Of a DNA stretch of 64,000 bases, positions 17,273-25,509 are shown piece after piece. The stretch is from positions 62,001 to 126,000 of the forward strand of contig CAVQNU010000031.1 of assembly GCA_963714255.1 (NCBI GenBank). Direction: 5' to 3'. Every line of letters starts with the position of its first letter. The first letter of the stretch is position 1. Below the pieces are notes generated by a model that saw only the letters and a list, made by a program, of their open reading frames with translations, made no database searches and had not been told where the DNA came from. The stretch is from Rhodovastum sp963714255. Lineage in GTDB: Bacteria > Pseudomonadota > Alphaproteobacteria > Acetobacterales > Acetobacteraceae. The translations under genes were made by a program, and so were the position numbers.

Positions 17273-17647
17273 ATGAGCAAGACCATCATGATCGTCGACA
17301 ATTCGCCCACCATGCTGCTCAGCCTGGACGGCATCCTGTCCAAGGCCGGCTATGCCGTCGCGCAGGCGCGCAGCGGCGAGGAGGCGGTCGGCGCGCTGAA
17401 GGGCGGTCTGCGCCCGGCGATGGTGATCACCGATTTCAACATGGGGACTATGAACGGCATCGAGGTGGTGCGCCAGGTGCGGCGGATGCCGGGGCTGCAG
17501 TTCACGCCGCTGGTGCTGCTCACCACCAAATCGCAGCGCGACCGCCGCGATGAGGCGCGCAGCGCCGGCGCCACCGGCTGGCTGGTCAAGCCCGTGCAGG
17601 CCGAGGCTTTGCTGCAGGTGGTGCGCCAGCTCGTGCCGGGAAGCTGA
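17273..17647 (+). CDS. CheY-like response regulator, second copy
   Basis: 124 residues. Asp9 in IMIVDNSPTM is followed by Asn10, so the usual acidic pair is reduced to one Asp plus Asn. Phospho-acceptor Asp54 is in VITDFNMGTMNG, Thr in VLLTTKSQRD and Lys106 in GWLVKPVQAE. The NMGTMNG loop replaces the common NMP.MDG. These changes suggest altered magnesium binding or phosphorylation kinetics compared with the first CheY (inference). It is preceded by a 73-base gap containing CTGGAGGCTCGC as ribosome-binding site and lies just upstream of the membrane receptor gene. Confidence 0.88.
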   Translation: MSKTIMIVDNSPTMLLSLDGILSKAGYAVAQARSGEEAVGALKGGLRPAMVITDFNMGTMNGIEVVRQVRRMPGLQFTPLVLLTTKSQRDRRDEARSAGATGWLVKPVQAEALLQVVRQLVPGS

Positions 17648-17664
17648 GGCGGTTGGGCGCTGCG

Positions 17665-19025
17665 ATGTCGTCCCCCCCGGCGCGCCGCAAGCCGATGGCG
17701 AGCAGCAACGGCTTGCGGATCGTTCTCAGCCGGCGTTTTGGTCACTACCTGGGGCTGACCTTCGCGGCAACCGCCGCCCTCGCGTTCGCCGGCGTCTTGC
17801 TGCTGCACCACGCGGTCCACGCGCTCGGCGATGCGCTCGGGCTGAGCCACGGGCTGTTCGATGCCGTCGGCGCGGTCGCCGTTCTGCTGGGCGGCGGCGG
17901 GGCGATGCTGCTGGCCATGTCGATGTACCGCCACCTGTTCCAGGAGACCGTCCTCGTCACCTGCGGCCATCGCGTCACCGCCGGGCTGTGCGACCGCGAC
18001 GCGGCGCTGTCGCGTGCGCTTTCCGACCGGCAGCGTCTGGATGCTGAGCTGCGGGCGGTGCGCGTGCACGGCCAGGAAATTGCCGCTGCCTTTCCCGAGA
18101 TTGCCGCTGCGAACGGGAAACTGCGCGCGTGCATCGACGCCACCGCCGGCCTCACCGAGGACGCCGCGCGGCAGATCATCGAACGCCTGCACCGGGTGGA
18201 CGAGTCGGTGCACCTGCTCGTGCAGCTTCTGTTGCAGTCAGGCCAGCAGTCGGACAGCATCATCCGCCAGGCGCGCGACCGGGTCGGTGCCAATCACCGT
18301 TTTGTAGCCGACATGGAAAGCTACGTGCACAGCCGGCGCGACGAAGTGCAGGCCCACCGCACCCAGTTCATGGAAATCATCGGCACGATCACCGCGTTCG
18401 GCCGCAACCTCGGTGCCATCGAGGCGATCGCCGCGCAGACCAACCTGCTGGCATTGAACGCCACCATCGAGGCGGCGCGTGCCGGCGAGGCGGGCCGCGG
18501 TTTCACCGTGGTGGCCAGCGAGGTGCGCCAGCTTTCGCACCAGACCGTTGCCGCCGCCGACGAGATCCGCGCCGGGCTGGCCCGCATGCAGCACATGATC
18601 GACCGGTTCCTGGTCGAACGGGTCGATGCGGCGCAAACCAGCCGGGAGATCGAGAAGCTGGAATCCTTCGGCCACGAGCTGAGCCAGGCCGTGGACGGTT
18701 ACAACGAGCTGACCGGCTATCTGCGCGAAGTAATCGACGCGGCCGATGGCCAAAGCCAGCAAGTGGCCGCCCGCATTGCCGACGCAATCGGCGGCGTCCA
18801 GTTCCAGGAACATCGTCCGCCAGCGCCTGGAGCAGGTGGTGCACGCTCTGTCGGTGCTCGACGCGAGCAGCAGCAGGCTGGCGGAGGCGATCGGGACCCT
18901 GCCCGAAATCACGCCCGATCGGCGAGGCGCTCGCCGCAGTGCGCGATCTGGCCGGGTGTGGCGTGCTGTGCGGCTGCGGCGGCGCCGGCCCGTCTGCCGA
19001 GCCGGCGGTCGAGCTGTTCGGCTGA
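17665..19025 (+). CDS. Membrane-bound methyl-accepting chemotaxis protein, two frameshifts as given
   Basis: The first frame (17665 to about 18805) encodes two hydrophobic segments near residues 30-50 and 68-90 with almost no periplasmic loop, then a helical region and a receptor signalling tip near residue 255 (AAQTNLLALNATIEAARAGE, RGFTVVASEVRQLSHQT). After GGVQFQ the frame is lost: NIVRQRLEQVVHALSVLD continues one base over, and GEALAAVRDLAGCGVL continues after another single-base insertion near 18912, ending at TGA 19023-19025. Both shifts are extra bases. The tip is intact, so the product may be functional if these are errors. The short loop implies sensing within the membrane or cytoplasm. 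ATG 17665 was chosen over an upstream TTG. Confidence 0.75.
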
Positions 19026-19081
19026 CAGGATTCCGCCATGATGCGTGCGTGGCCGCGCGCCCGGGCCGGGAAAGAGGTGGC

Positions 19082-19497
19082 ATGTACGCGCACGGATTCG
19101 ACTTGGCTTCACGGTGGCGTTCCTGTCCTGCGCGGCGTTGGGCGCGGTTGCCTGCACGCGACGCGCCAGTTGAATGCGATCGTGGACCGGTTCGGCGCCA
19201 TCTGGCTGGGCCAGGTTTTCGCGACGACCGGCGGCGCGGCCTGCTGGCGGCCTGGACCGGCGTGCCGCGGCGGTGGAGCAGCCGAGTACGGCGGCAAGCG
19301 ACATGTCCCGCGGTGCCGCCGATGCAGCGCATCACACAGCGCTTGTGTCGGACCCGGTCGGCACGCTGACCCGGATGTCCGGCGGGGCGGGCAAGCCGGC
19401 CACGCAGGTGCCCGGCGCCGCCGAGAAGCTGGCCCAGCAGTCCGAGACGCACCGCGGCGGAGTCGGAGGCTCCATCAGCGGCATCCCTGCCGCTTAA
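19082..19497 (+). pseudogene. Degenerate methyl-accepting chemotaxis protein remnant
   Basis: A ribosome-binding site (AAAGAGGTGGC) and ATG at 19082 lead into a broken frame. In a neighbouring frame RIRLGFTVAFLSCAALGAVA looks like a receptor N-terminal membrane helix. In another, from about 19255 to 19497, AAAVEQPSTAASDMSRGAAD then AAEKLAQQSETHRGGVG and ISGIPAA match the usual receptor C-terminal end (VEEQ.AAT..I, LS.QSE.LR..V..F...I.AA). The whole middle, including the signalling tip, is missing. It is thus an internally deleted, multiply frameshifted receptor gene at the end of the chemotaxis operon. Confidence 0.6.
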
Positions 19498-19748
19498 GTC
19501 AGGGTTCCAAGGGCCTCCGGCCCTTGGTGGGGTGCAGGGGCAAAGCCCCTGTCCGGGTCCGGGGCAGCGCCCCGGCTGCGAAGTTGCAGGTCCGTCAGTC
19601 GCTCCACAACGGCGATCACCGCCCCCGCACCCAGCAGCGCCCCGGCCGCTGTCCACCCATTGCCCGTCATGAGGGCGAACATGGCGATCAATCCGAGCAC
19701 AAGCGCCACCACATAGCCGCTGCGCCGGATGCTGTCGGATTTTTCCAT
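19494..19748 (-). CDS. Small two-helix membrane protein, C-terminus encoded by the palindromic repeat
   Basis: 84 residues. A good ribosome-binding site (AAGGAG, nine bases upstream) supports ATG 19748. Two hydrophobic segments (YVVALVLGLIAMFALM and AAGALLGAGAVIAVV) form a hairpin in the membrane. From about residue 65 the sequence (DRGFAPAPHQGPEALGTLT) is read out of palindromic repeat copy 4, so the natural C-terminus has been replaced or extended by the repeat. Function unknown; no family recognised. Confidence 0.6.
   Translation of the reverse strand: MEKSDSIRRSGYVVALVLGLIAMFALMTGNGWTAAGALLGAGAVIAVVERLTDLQLRSRGAAPDPDRGFAPAPHQGPEALGTLT
19497..19580. repeat. Palindromic repeat, copy 4 (diverged)
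   Basis: Successive hairpins CCAAGGGCCTCCGGCCCTTGG, CAGGGGCAAAGCCCCTG and CCGGGGCAGCGCCCCGG, matching the second half of copies 3 and 7. It lies between a convergent receptor remnant and small membrane-protein gene and encodes the last residues of the latter. Confidence 0.7.
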
Positions 19749-20029
19749 GCTGGCGGACTCCTTCTTGGAACAACTGCATCCTCGCACCGGGTTCGGGCGC
19801 AAGTCGGGCCGGATCGTGGCCGAAGCAAGGCGCGGGGCGGTTTGGGCGCCGTGCACGGTTGCCGCCACGTCCAGCCAGATGCGCCGCATCGGTCTGTCGT
19901 CGCATACCGGCCCCGCATACCGGCCTCGCATACCGGGAAAAGGCATCCGGTTGCCCGCGATACTGGCGTCCCGCAGGCAGCCTCGCTAGCATCGCGGTCC
20001 GAAGGAGGCATGGATGCCAGCACCTGCCG

Positions 20030-20314
20030 ATGAGTGAGGTGATCGCGCTGAGCCACGCCCGCGACGACACGATGTGGGCGGTGGTGGCCAATATCGGCAA
20101 GACCAGCCGGGTCGCCGACATCTACCCTACCCGCGGAGCGGCCCTGGCCGATCGCGCCTGGCGCGAACAGCAGGTGCGGGCCTACACGGCGCTTTTGGAG
20201 AGCTGCCGGCAAGGCAGGCCGCGCTACAGTGTCGTACCAATGCGGCGGGCGGATCTGCCGCGTAAATGGACCCCGCTGCCCGCGCTGGGCTTCCTGCGCG
20301 GGCAATTTTTTTGA
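20030..20314 (+). CDS. Small hypothetical protein with a possible overlapping leader peptide
   Basis: 94 residues, soluble, no recognised domain (MSEVIALSHARDDTMWAVVA, then VADIYPTRGAALADRAWREQ). A strong ribosome-binding site GAAGGAGG lies at 20001-20008, but the nearest ATGs (20010 and 20014) open only short frames of 7 residues each; the first ends with TGA overlapping the ATG at 20030 (ATGAG). Translation of the 94-residue protein is therefore probably coupled to a seven-residue leader, unless the true start is obscured by a base error. Confidence 0.55.
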   Translation: MSEVIALSHARDDTMWAVVANIGKTSRVADIYPTRGAALADRAWREQQVRAYTALLESCRQGRPRYSVVPMRRADLPRKWTPLPALGFLRGQFF

Positions 20315-20323
20315 AATCAAGAT

Positions 20324-20385
20324 GAAGGCCAGGGCGCTGCCCTGGACCCGCCAGGGCCGGGAGGCCCCTGGACCCCCGCTACATA
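20324..20385. repeat. Palindromic repeat, copy 5 (single arm)
   Basis: GAAGGCCAGGGCGCTGCCCT followed by CCAGGGCCGGGAGGCCCCTGG: one arm of the family with its two hairpins, placed between two co-directional genes. It lies just after a T-rich stretch following the small hypothetical gene. Confidence 0.7.
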
Positions 20386-20469
20386 GCGAAGCTCGGCAAA
20401 AAGGAGGTCGGGTCTTGGCTGGCATTCCGAAGCGTTAACGGGCACACTCTTCGGGACAGAGGGGGAACA

Positions 20470-21078
20470 ATGAAGCGTTTTGTGGTATTCGTGGCGATGG
20501 GTTTGGCACTGTCCTCGCCGGGCAGCGCGGCGCAACTGCAAGGCGTGACGCTGCCGGATACCCAATCGGTCGGGCACACCGAATTGCGGCTCAACGGCAT
20601 CGCGCTGCGGACCTACTCGATTTTGCGCATCCCGATCTACGTGGCCGGGCTGTACCTCGTTCGCCCGGATAGCGACCCCGACCATATCCTCCGCTCCGCC
20701 GAGATGAAGCTGTTGGATATCCGCTTCATCCATGATGTCGATGCGGCGAGCGCGCGGACCGCGTGGCAGGAAGGCTTCGACCAGAACTGCGTCGCGCCCT
20801 GTCAGCTTCGCGCGGCGGATGTCCAGCGGTTCCTCGCCAGCGTGCCCGGGATGCGCGAGGGCGACCGGTTCAGCATCCTGTTCACCCGCGACGGCGCCGA
20901 AATCGCGGCGAACGGCCGGTCCATCGGCAGCATCGCTGACCGCGGGTTCGCCACCGCCATGCTGACCACGTTCATTGGTCCGCAGCCGCCGACGCCGCGA
21001 CTGAAGCAGGAACTGCTTGGCGTGCACGATGTGAAGCAAGCCCAGGCCGCCGGCAGTTTTGCCCGCGCCCGCCGCTGA
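20470..21078 (+). CDS. Chalcone-isomerase-like fold protein, exported
   Basis: 202 residues with a cleavable signal peptide (residues 1-21, cleavage near GSAA). The mature part fits the bacterial chalcone-isomerase-like family: VTLPDTQSVGHTELRLNGIA, RTYSILRIPIYVAGLYL, FIHDVDAASARTAWQEGF, FSILFTRDGAEIAANGR. These periplasmic proteins resemble plant chalcone isomerase/fatty-acid-binding folds; their bacterial role is mostly unknown. A purine-rich ribosome-binding site (GAGGGGG) precedes the ATG. It is convergent with the acylase gene, with 30 bases between stops. Confidence 0.8.
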   Translation: MKRFVVFVAMGLALSSPGSAAQLQGVTLPDTQSVGHTELRLNGIALRTYSILRIPIYVAGLYLVRPDSDPDHILRSAEMKLLDIRFIHDVDAASARTAWQEGFDQNCVAPCQLRAADVQRFLASVPGMREGDRFSILFTRDGAEIAANGRSIGSIADRGFATAMLTTFIGPQPPTPRLKQELLGVHDVKQAQAAGSFARARR

Positions 21079-21108
21079 CCTGGCAAACTCCCGGAACAGC
21101 CCGATGGC

Positions 21109-23424
21109 TCACGCGCGCACCGGGGCAATGATTGTGGTGCTTTCGATGTCCAGCGCCGCGCGCCGCAGATGGATCACATGGTACTCGCCGCGCAGCCAGG
21201 GGCCGAACTGGTCGCGGTAATGCGCACTGCCCGGCACGCCGGAATTGCCGATGTTCTGAATGGCGAGGAACGAGTCAGGCGCCGACAAATCGGCCACCAT
21301 GCGGTACTCGGCGCCCGAGCCGGCGGCGTGCGGCGGTAACTCCCCACCGGTGTTGCGCAGCGTGTGCGATCCGCCGTCCACCGGCGCCGGCCCGATATCC
21401 AGCGCCCCGGCGAGCGCCGGCGAACTGAGCGGATGGCGCCAATGCGCCGTGTGCACCCGCCCCCAGTGCCAGCCCGCTGCGTTCTTGCCCAGACGCCGCT
21501 CCAGCGTGGCCACCGCCTGCCGGGCAACAACCCGCACCGCGGCCGGCGTGCCGGCGGCGAAGCAGGACAGGCCGTCCTGCTCCAGCAGCGCCGCCGCCAG
21601 CCCGGTCTGCTGCATGGTCAGATCCAGCAGCCGCTCCGGCAGGTACTGGCTGGCGACGCTGCGCTGCCAGAGCGCCATGAAAGTTTCGAATAGCGTCGGC
21701 GCGGTGCTGTCCAGCGTATAGCGCCCGTCCCAGCCGGACAGAGCGGACACCAGGGCGGCGAGGCCGGGATCGGGCCGGCGGGCCAGATGGCGCAGAATGT
21801 GCGGCGCGAGCCGCACCGCCCGGGGGCTGAGCAGATCGTTCTGCAGGCTGATATTGGCGTCCAGGCCCAATGTGCCGGCGGCGAGGACCGCGTCGAGCCG
21901 TGCGCCGCGATGGCCTTGCGAATAGGCGCCATAGATCGGCCGCTTATCATCCGCCGGCAGCGGCCGCTGGTTGGCGCTGGCGAGGAACCCGCAATCCGGA
22001 TCGCGGCGGGTTGGAAGGTCCTCGAAGCGCAGATACGACACCCAGCGATCGGCGCCGTTGCCGGCATCGCGGTAGCCGGGGGTGACGCGTCCGCGCACCG
22101 GAACGCGCCCGGCCATCTGATAGCCGATGGTGCCGCCGGCCTCGGCAAAGACAAAGTTGAACACCGGCAGCGCCCAGTCGCGCAGGGTGCGGCGGAACTG
22201 CTGCCAGGTGCGGGCGCGCGACAAGCCCACCAGGGCGCGCAGATCGTCCAGATGCTCCATGCCCACCCAGCGCAGCGACAGCGGCGGATCGCCATTGGGG
22301 CCCAGCGCCGGCACCAGCGCATTCACCACCGGGCCGCGTAGGGTCGAGCGGATGGCAAGCGTGCGCGCCGCCTCGCCGCGCACATTGATCGTCACCTCGC
22401 GGGTGTCGAACCGAAGCCAGATGTCGCCGTCGCGGTAGCGTCCGGGGTCGGCCGGGTCGACCTCCTCGCGATACAGGTCGCGGGTGGAGGCCATGTTGTT
22501 GGTGAGCGCCCAGGCCGCCGCGCCGTTGCTGCCCCACCACAAGCCGGGCAGGCCGGGATGGCCGCAGCCGGCGGCGGCGTCCTCGGGGCCGTGCAGGGCG
22601 AATTCATACCAGGACGAAGGCACCCAGAAAGGCTGGTGCGGATCGCCGCAGACGATCGGCGTGCCGGTGCCGGTGCGGCTGGGGGAGAGCGCCCAGTTGT
22701 TGCTGCCGGTAGCATCGTCGGTGCCCGCGGCAGTGCCCGGCAGGATGACGTTCTCCGAGGCTTCCGGGGTCAGGAAGGGCGCGCGCAGCGGCTCCGGGAA
22801 GAAGCCCGCGCATTCGGCGGCCGCGAGCCGGTCGATGCGTCCGCTCAGCGACCACCAGAAGCCGCGCGCGATGGCCAGCACGCAGCGCGGCGTGAACGGC
22901 GCCGGACGGTAGGCCAGCAGGCGGAATTCGACCGGCAGGTCGTCGCCGGCGGCTTCGATGAAACGGTTAATTCCGGCGACCATTGCCGCGACCACCGCGC
23001 CGGTCGCCGGATCGATGGCGGCGGCCTCGCGGGTGCAAATCTCATCGAGACCAATGGTCAAATGGGCCGCATCGGCGGCAACATAGTCCGGGCCGAGGAT
23101 TTCCGCCTGCTGCCCGAGCGCGCGGCGGCGGAGCCGGTCCATTTGCCACAGCCGGTCCTGCGCCATGGCGAAGCCCAGGCCGAAATACAGGTCTTCGGTG
23201 CTGGCGGCGTAAATATGCGGGATGCCGGCGCGGTCGCGCAGGATTTCCACCGTGGCGCCCACCGGGCCCGCAAGCGTGCGGTCGCCAAGGACCGCGTGGC
23301 GGGCCAGCCAGGCATCGCGGGCAGCATTGAACGCGGCTGGAGCTACGCCCAGGTCCCGGCAGATCGCCTCGGGCGACCGGGCACCGCGCAGGGCGGCGAG
23401 AAGGGCGGCGTCGTCGAGTTGCAT
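21109..23424 (-). CDS. Penicillin acylase family Ntn-hydrolase (possible acyl-homoserine-lactone acylase)
   Basis: 771 residues. Family segments in order: ILRDRAGIPHIYAASTEDLY and FGLGFAMAQDRLWQMDRLRR (alpha chain), GSNNWALSPSRTGTG with the autoproteolytic/catalytic Ser241 that becomes the N-terminus of the beta chain, CGDPHQPFWVPSSWYEFALH, TNNMASTRDLYREEVD, and GNSGVPGSAHYRDQFGPWLR near the C-terminus. These enzymes cleave amide bonds of penicillins, acyl-homoserine lactones or related amides. Unlike most family members, no signal peptide is evident (MQLDDAALLAALRG is not hydrophobic enough), so it may act in the cytoplasm. Ribosome-binding site AAGGAC. Substrate cannot be assigned. Confidence 0.88.
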   Translation of the reverse strand: MQLDDAALLAALRGARSPEAICRDLGVAPAAFNAARDAWLARHAVLGDRTLAGPVGATVEILRDRAGIPHIYAASTEDLYFGLGFAMAQDRLWQMDRLRRRALGQQAEILGPDYVAADAAHLTIGLDEICTREAAAIDPATGAVVAAMVAGINRFIEAAGDDLPVEFRLLAYRPAPFTPRCVLAIARGFWWSLSGRIDRLAAAECAGFFPEPLRAPFLTPEASENVILPGTAAGTDDATGSNNWALSPSRTGTGTPIVCGDPHQPFWVPSSWYEFALHGPEDAAAGCGHPGLPGLWWGSNGAAAWALTNNMASTRDLYREEVDPADPGRYRDGDIWLRFDTREVTINVRGEAARTLAIRSTLRGPVVNALVPALGPNGDPPLSLRWVGMEHLDDLRALVGLSRARTWQQFRRTLRDWALPVFNFVFAEAGGTIGYQMAGRVPVRGRVTPGYRDAGNGADRWVSYLRFEDLPTRRDPDCGFLASANQRPLPADDKRPIYGAYSQGHRGARLDAVLAAGTLGLDANISLQNDLLSPRAVRLAPHILRHLARRPDPGLAALVSALSGWDGRYTLDSTAPTLFETFMALWQRSVASQYLPERLLDLTMQQTGLAAALLEQDGLSCFAAGTPAAVRVVARQAVATLERRLGKNAAGWHWGRVHTAHWRHPLSSPALAGALDIGPAPVDGGSHTLRNTGGELPPHAAGSGAEYRMVADLSAPDSFLAIQNIGNSGVPGSAHYRDQFGPWLRGEYHVIHLRRAALDIESTTIIAPVRA

Positions 23425-23715
23425 GTCCGGCGGTCCTTCCGGTTTTTGGCCGCTTTTCTTGTCGGCCGGGCGGGAGCGCTTTCAGGCCTGGCTTAGTTTG
23501 ACAAAATCACATTCCCGGCTGACCGTGATGGGTTTGGATGCGGGGGCAAAGCGTTGGCCTCTGGGATCGCCTCACATTTTCGATTGAAAGGGGAATCTCT
23601 TGTCGAATCAATGGGGCTCCACGTACATCCTGGAGCCTGGAAGGCGAAATGAGGCAATCAATTCGTCCGATGACGGTATGTATGTGCCGATGAACTGCGA
23701 CGGCATCGCTGATCG
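23425..23715. other. Gene-poor stretch at the left edge of the mobile island
   Basis: No supported gene. Base composition falls relative to flanking genes and no long frame shows family motifs. It probably contains the acylase promoter region (gene on the minus strand) and decayed sequence belonging to the transposase remnant that follows. Confidence 0.4.
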
Positions 23716-23998
23716 ATGGGATTGCCGATGCATTCGCGCCGATGGCCGTTCGGTATGGCCCCTTCTTGCGCACCCGTGATCGCGACAACCCGCCAGCGGC
23801 CGGGCGGTACCGGAACGGGCTGGCGCAAACCACGGAAGGCCACATTCGCCGCGATGGCCGCCGTGGTTGATCAGGGCTGCGCGCAACTGTTGCAGCATTT
23901 GATCCTCAACTCGCCGTGGCGGCACAAGCCGGTGGTGGCGCAGATCGGCCAGGATGCCGACCGCCTGCCCGGCGGCGAGCCGATCGGTTGCCTTGTTA
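23716..23998 (+). pseudogene. Transposase N-terminal fragment (IS701-like DDE type), interrupted by an IS630 element
   Basis: The frame ends with VVDQGCAQLLQHLILNSPWR, then KPVVAQIGQDADRLPGGEPI and GCLVI. This resembles the stretch just before the first catalytic Asp of IS701/IS4-like transposases (QLQ.F...SPW, R.....RLLGG, .LVIDE). The next bases, starting at 23999, are the terminal repeat of an IS630 element inserted at TA, so the gene is cut exactly at the expected catalytic Asp. The first ~130 bases show no recognisable motif. Family assignment is tentative. Confidence 0.4.
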
Positions 23999-24864
23999 TT
24001 GACCCGGCCTGAGCGGTCTCGGATCGAGGCGGATGCCTGCCCAGATATGCGGCAGGCAACACCTTGACATGCGGAGTTTGGCGCCAGCGGCGCAAGAGGA
24101 GCGGCGACGCCGGGTGATTGGCTTGCATGAGAGCGGGTTGACCTACGCGGCGATTGGCCAGGTGGTCGGGCTCACCAAGAACCGGGTGTTCGACATCTGC
24201 AAGCGCTACCGGACGCAGGGGATGGCGGGGTTACAGAGCGGCCCGCGCGGCCCGTCGCCGGGCACGGGCCGGCTGCTCACGCCGGCGCAGGAGGCGGAGA
24301 TTCGCCAGTTGATTTGCGACGACACGCCCGATGGATATGGCTTGCGCTCGGACGACGTGCGCAGCCGCAGCGACGCCCCCCGAGGCAAGACGCCGATCGT
24401 CCGACCCAGCCAGAAGCGGGCCAATGTTGGCGTGATCTCGGCAGTGAGCAACCAGGGAGAGCGACACCGGATGGTCCTGCATGGCGCGATCCCGGCGCCG
24501 GTACTGATCGTCTTGCTTCAACGCCTGATCCGCGATGGCGGCGGCAAGGTGCTGCTGATCCTCGACCGGCTGGGGTGCATCGCGCGCGCATGGTGATGGA
24601 CTGGCTGGCCGGGCCTACCGCGCAGATCGAAGTGTTCAACCTGCCGGCCCGCAGTCCGAAACTCAACCCGGACGAGGGCATCAACGGTGATCTGAAGCAG
24701 GCCGCTACGCGCAAGCCGCCGGCCCGCAGATCTCGGGAACTGAAGCGCAACGTCATCAACCACATGCGCAAGCTCTCGAACGTCGCCGAGGCGCATCCAT
24801 AGCTTGTTCCGCCATCCGACGTTCCGCTATGCGGCTTAATCCCAGTGCACCCGAGCCGGGTCAA
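23999..24864 (+). mobile_element. IS630-family element remnant with terminal repeats and TA duplication
   Basis: Left end TTGACCCGGCCTGAG (23999 on) and right end CCGAGCCGGGTCAA (to 24864) are inverted repeats sharing TTGACCCGGC. Both ends are flanked by TA (23997-23998 and 24865-24866), the known IS630/Tc1-mariner target duplication. The 866-base element is shorter than a full IS630 (about 1.1 kb) and its transposase has an internal deletion and frameshifts. It sits inside an older transposase fragment. Confidence 0.75.
24069..24839 (+). pseudogene. IS630-family transposase, internally deleted and frameshifted
   Basis: N-terminal helix-turn-helix region intact (HESGLTYAAIGQVVGLTKNR, VFDICKRYRTQGMAGLQSGP). 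After IRQLICDDTPDGYGLRSDDV the sequence jumps to APRGKTPIVRPSQKRANVGV, skipping the region with the first catalytic Asp. It continues with ISAVSNQGERHRMVLHGAI and KVLLILDRL. A shift near 24580 restores MVMDWLAGPTAQIEVFNLPA and RSPKLNPDEGINGDLKQA (last acidic residue). A further single-base insertion near 24799 separates SLFRHPTFRYAA, the usual C-terminus. Non-functional. Confidence 0.8.
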
Positions 24865-24865
24865 T

Positions 24866-25505
24866 AGGCAGATTTTCCGCTTATCGCCGTTTCCGAATTT
24901 GGCCCGCCACCTCCGTCGAGAGTGACGAAGCCGGGGGTGCGCTGAAAGCCTCGGTCAAGGTGCGTCCGCAACTCGCCGCGCCGACGTGACATAGGCTCCC
25001 GGCGATATGCCTTCAGGCCGGCGCAAAACCACCAGATCGGGCCGCGGACAAGCTGCTGGACGGCGCGCTGACGGTGGGTCGCGGCGCATGTCGTCCACGG
25101 TGATCCAGGCCGCCGTCTCCAACCCCGCCCGCAACAACTCACGGTTGGTCGTCCCTCGGCGCCCAACCATCGACGAAATCGTCCTGCCGATCGATCAGCA
25201 GCCGCATAACCTCGCGCCCAAAATGCCGATGCCGACCGCCTGCAGCCGGGCCACCGGCCGCTCCACGGTCACCTGGCCCTGGTGGTACGCCTCCTCGCCG
25301 TCCGGGATGGCCACCTTTGGACGCCTCCCTGACACTTGAGGCAGCAAAACGATGCAAGCAACCATCAACGCAGCGATGATCGCGGAGGCAAGCGGGCGAC
25401 CGACTTCGACGGCGACGACCAGGCTACCCTGGCGCTCAATCTCGTGACCGACCATGGCCGGGCGAGGCCACTGTTGTGGCTGCCAGTTGTGGCTACTGCC
25501 GCGAG
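24866..25505. other. Unassigned stretch between two IS630 elements
   Basis: Several overlapping minus-strand frames exist but none is convincing. One (25455 to 25195) has a possible membrane segment (PLASAIIAALMVACIVLLPQ) and another (25170 to 24955) an acidic, Arg-rich sequence; they may be pieces of one decayed gene. No ribosome-binding site or family motif supports any of them. Best regarded as degraded accessory DNA. Confidence 0.4.
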
Positions 25506-25509
25506 TCGT

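Noticed and set aside
24861..25455. Set of overlapping minus-strand frames, one with a membrane segment
   Set aside because: No consistent single reading frame, start signal or homologous motif could be recognised, so no gene is claimed.
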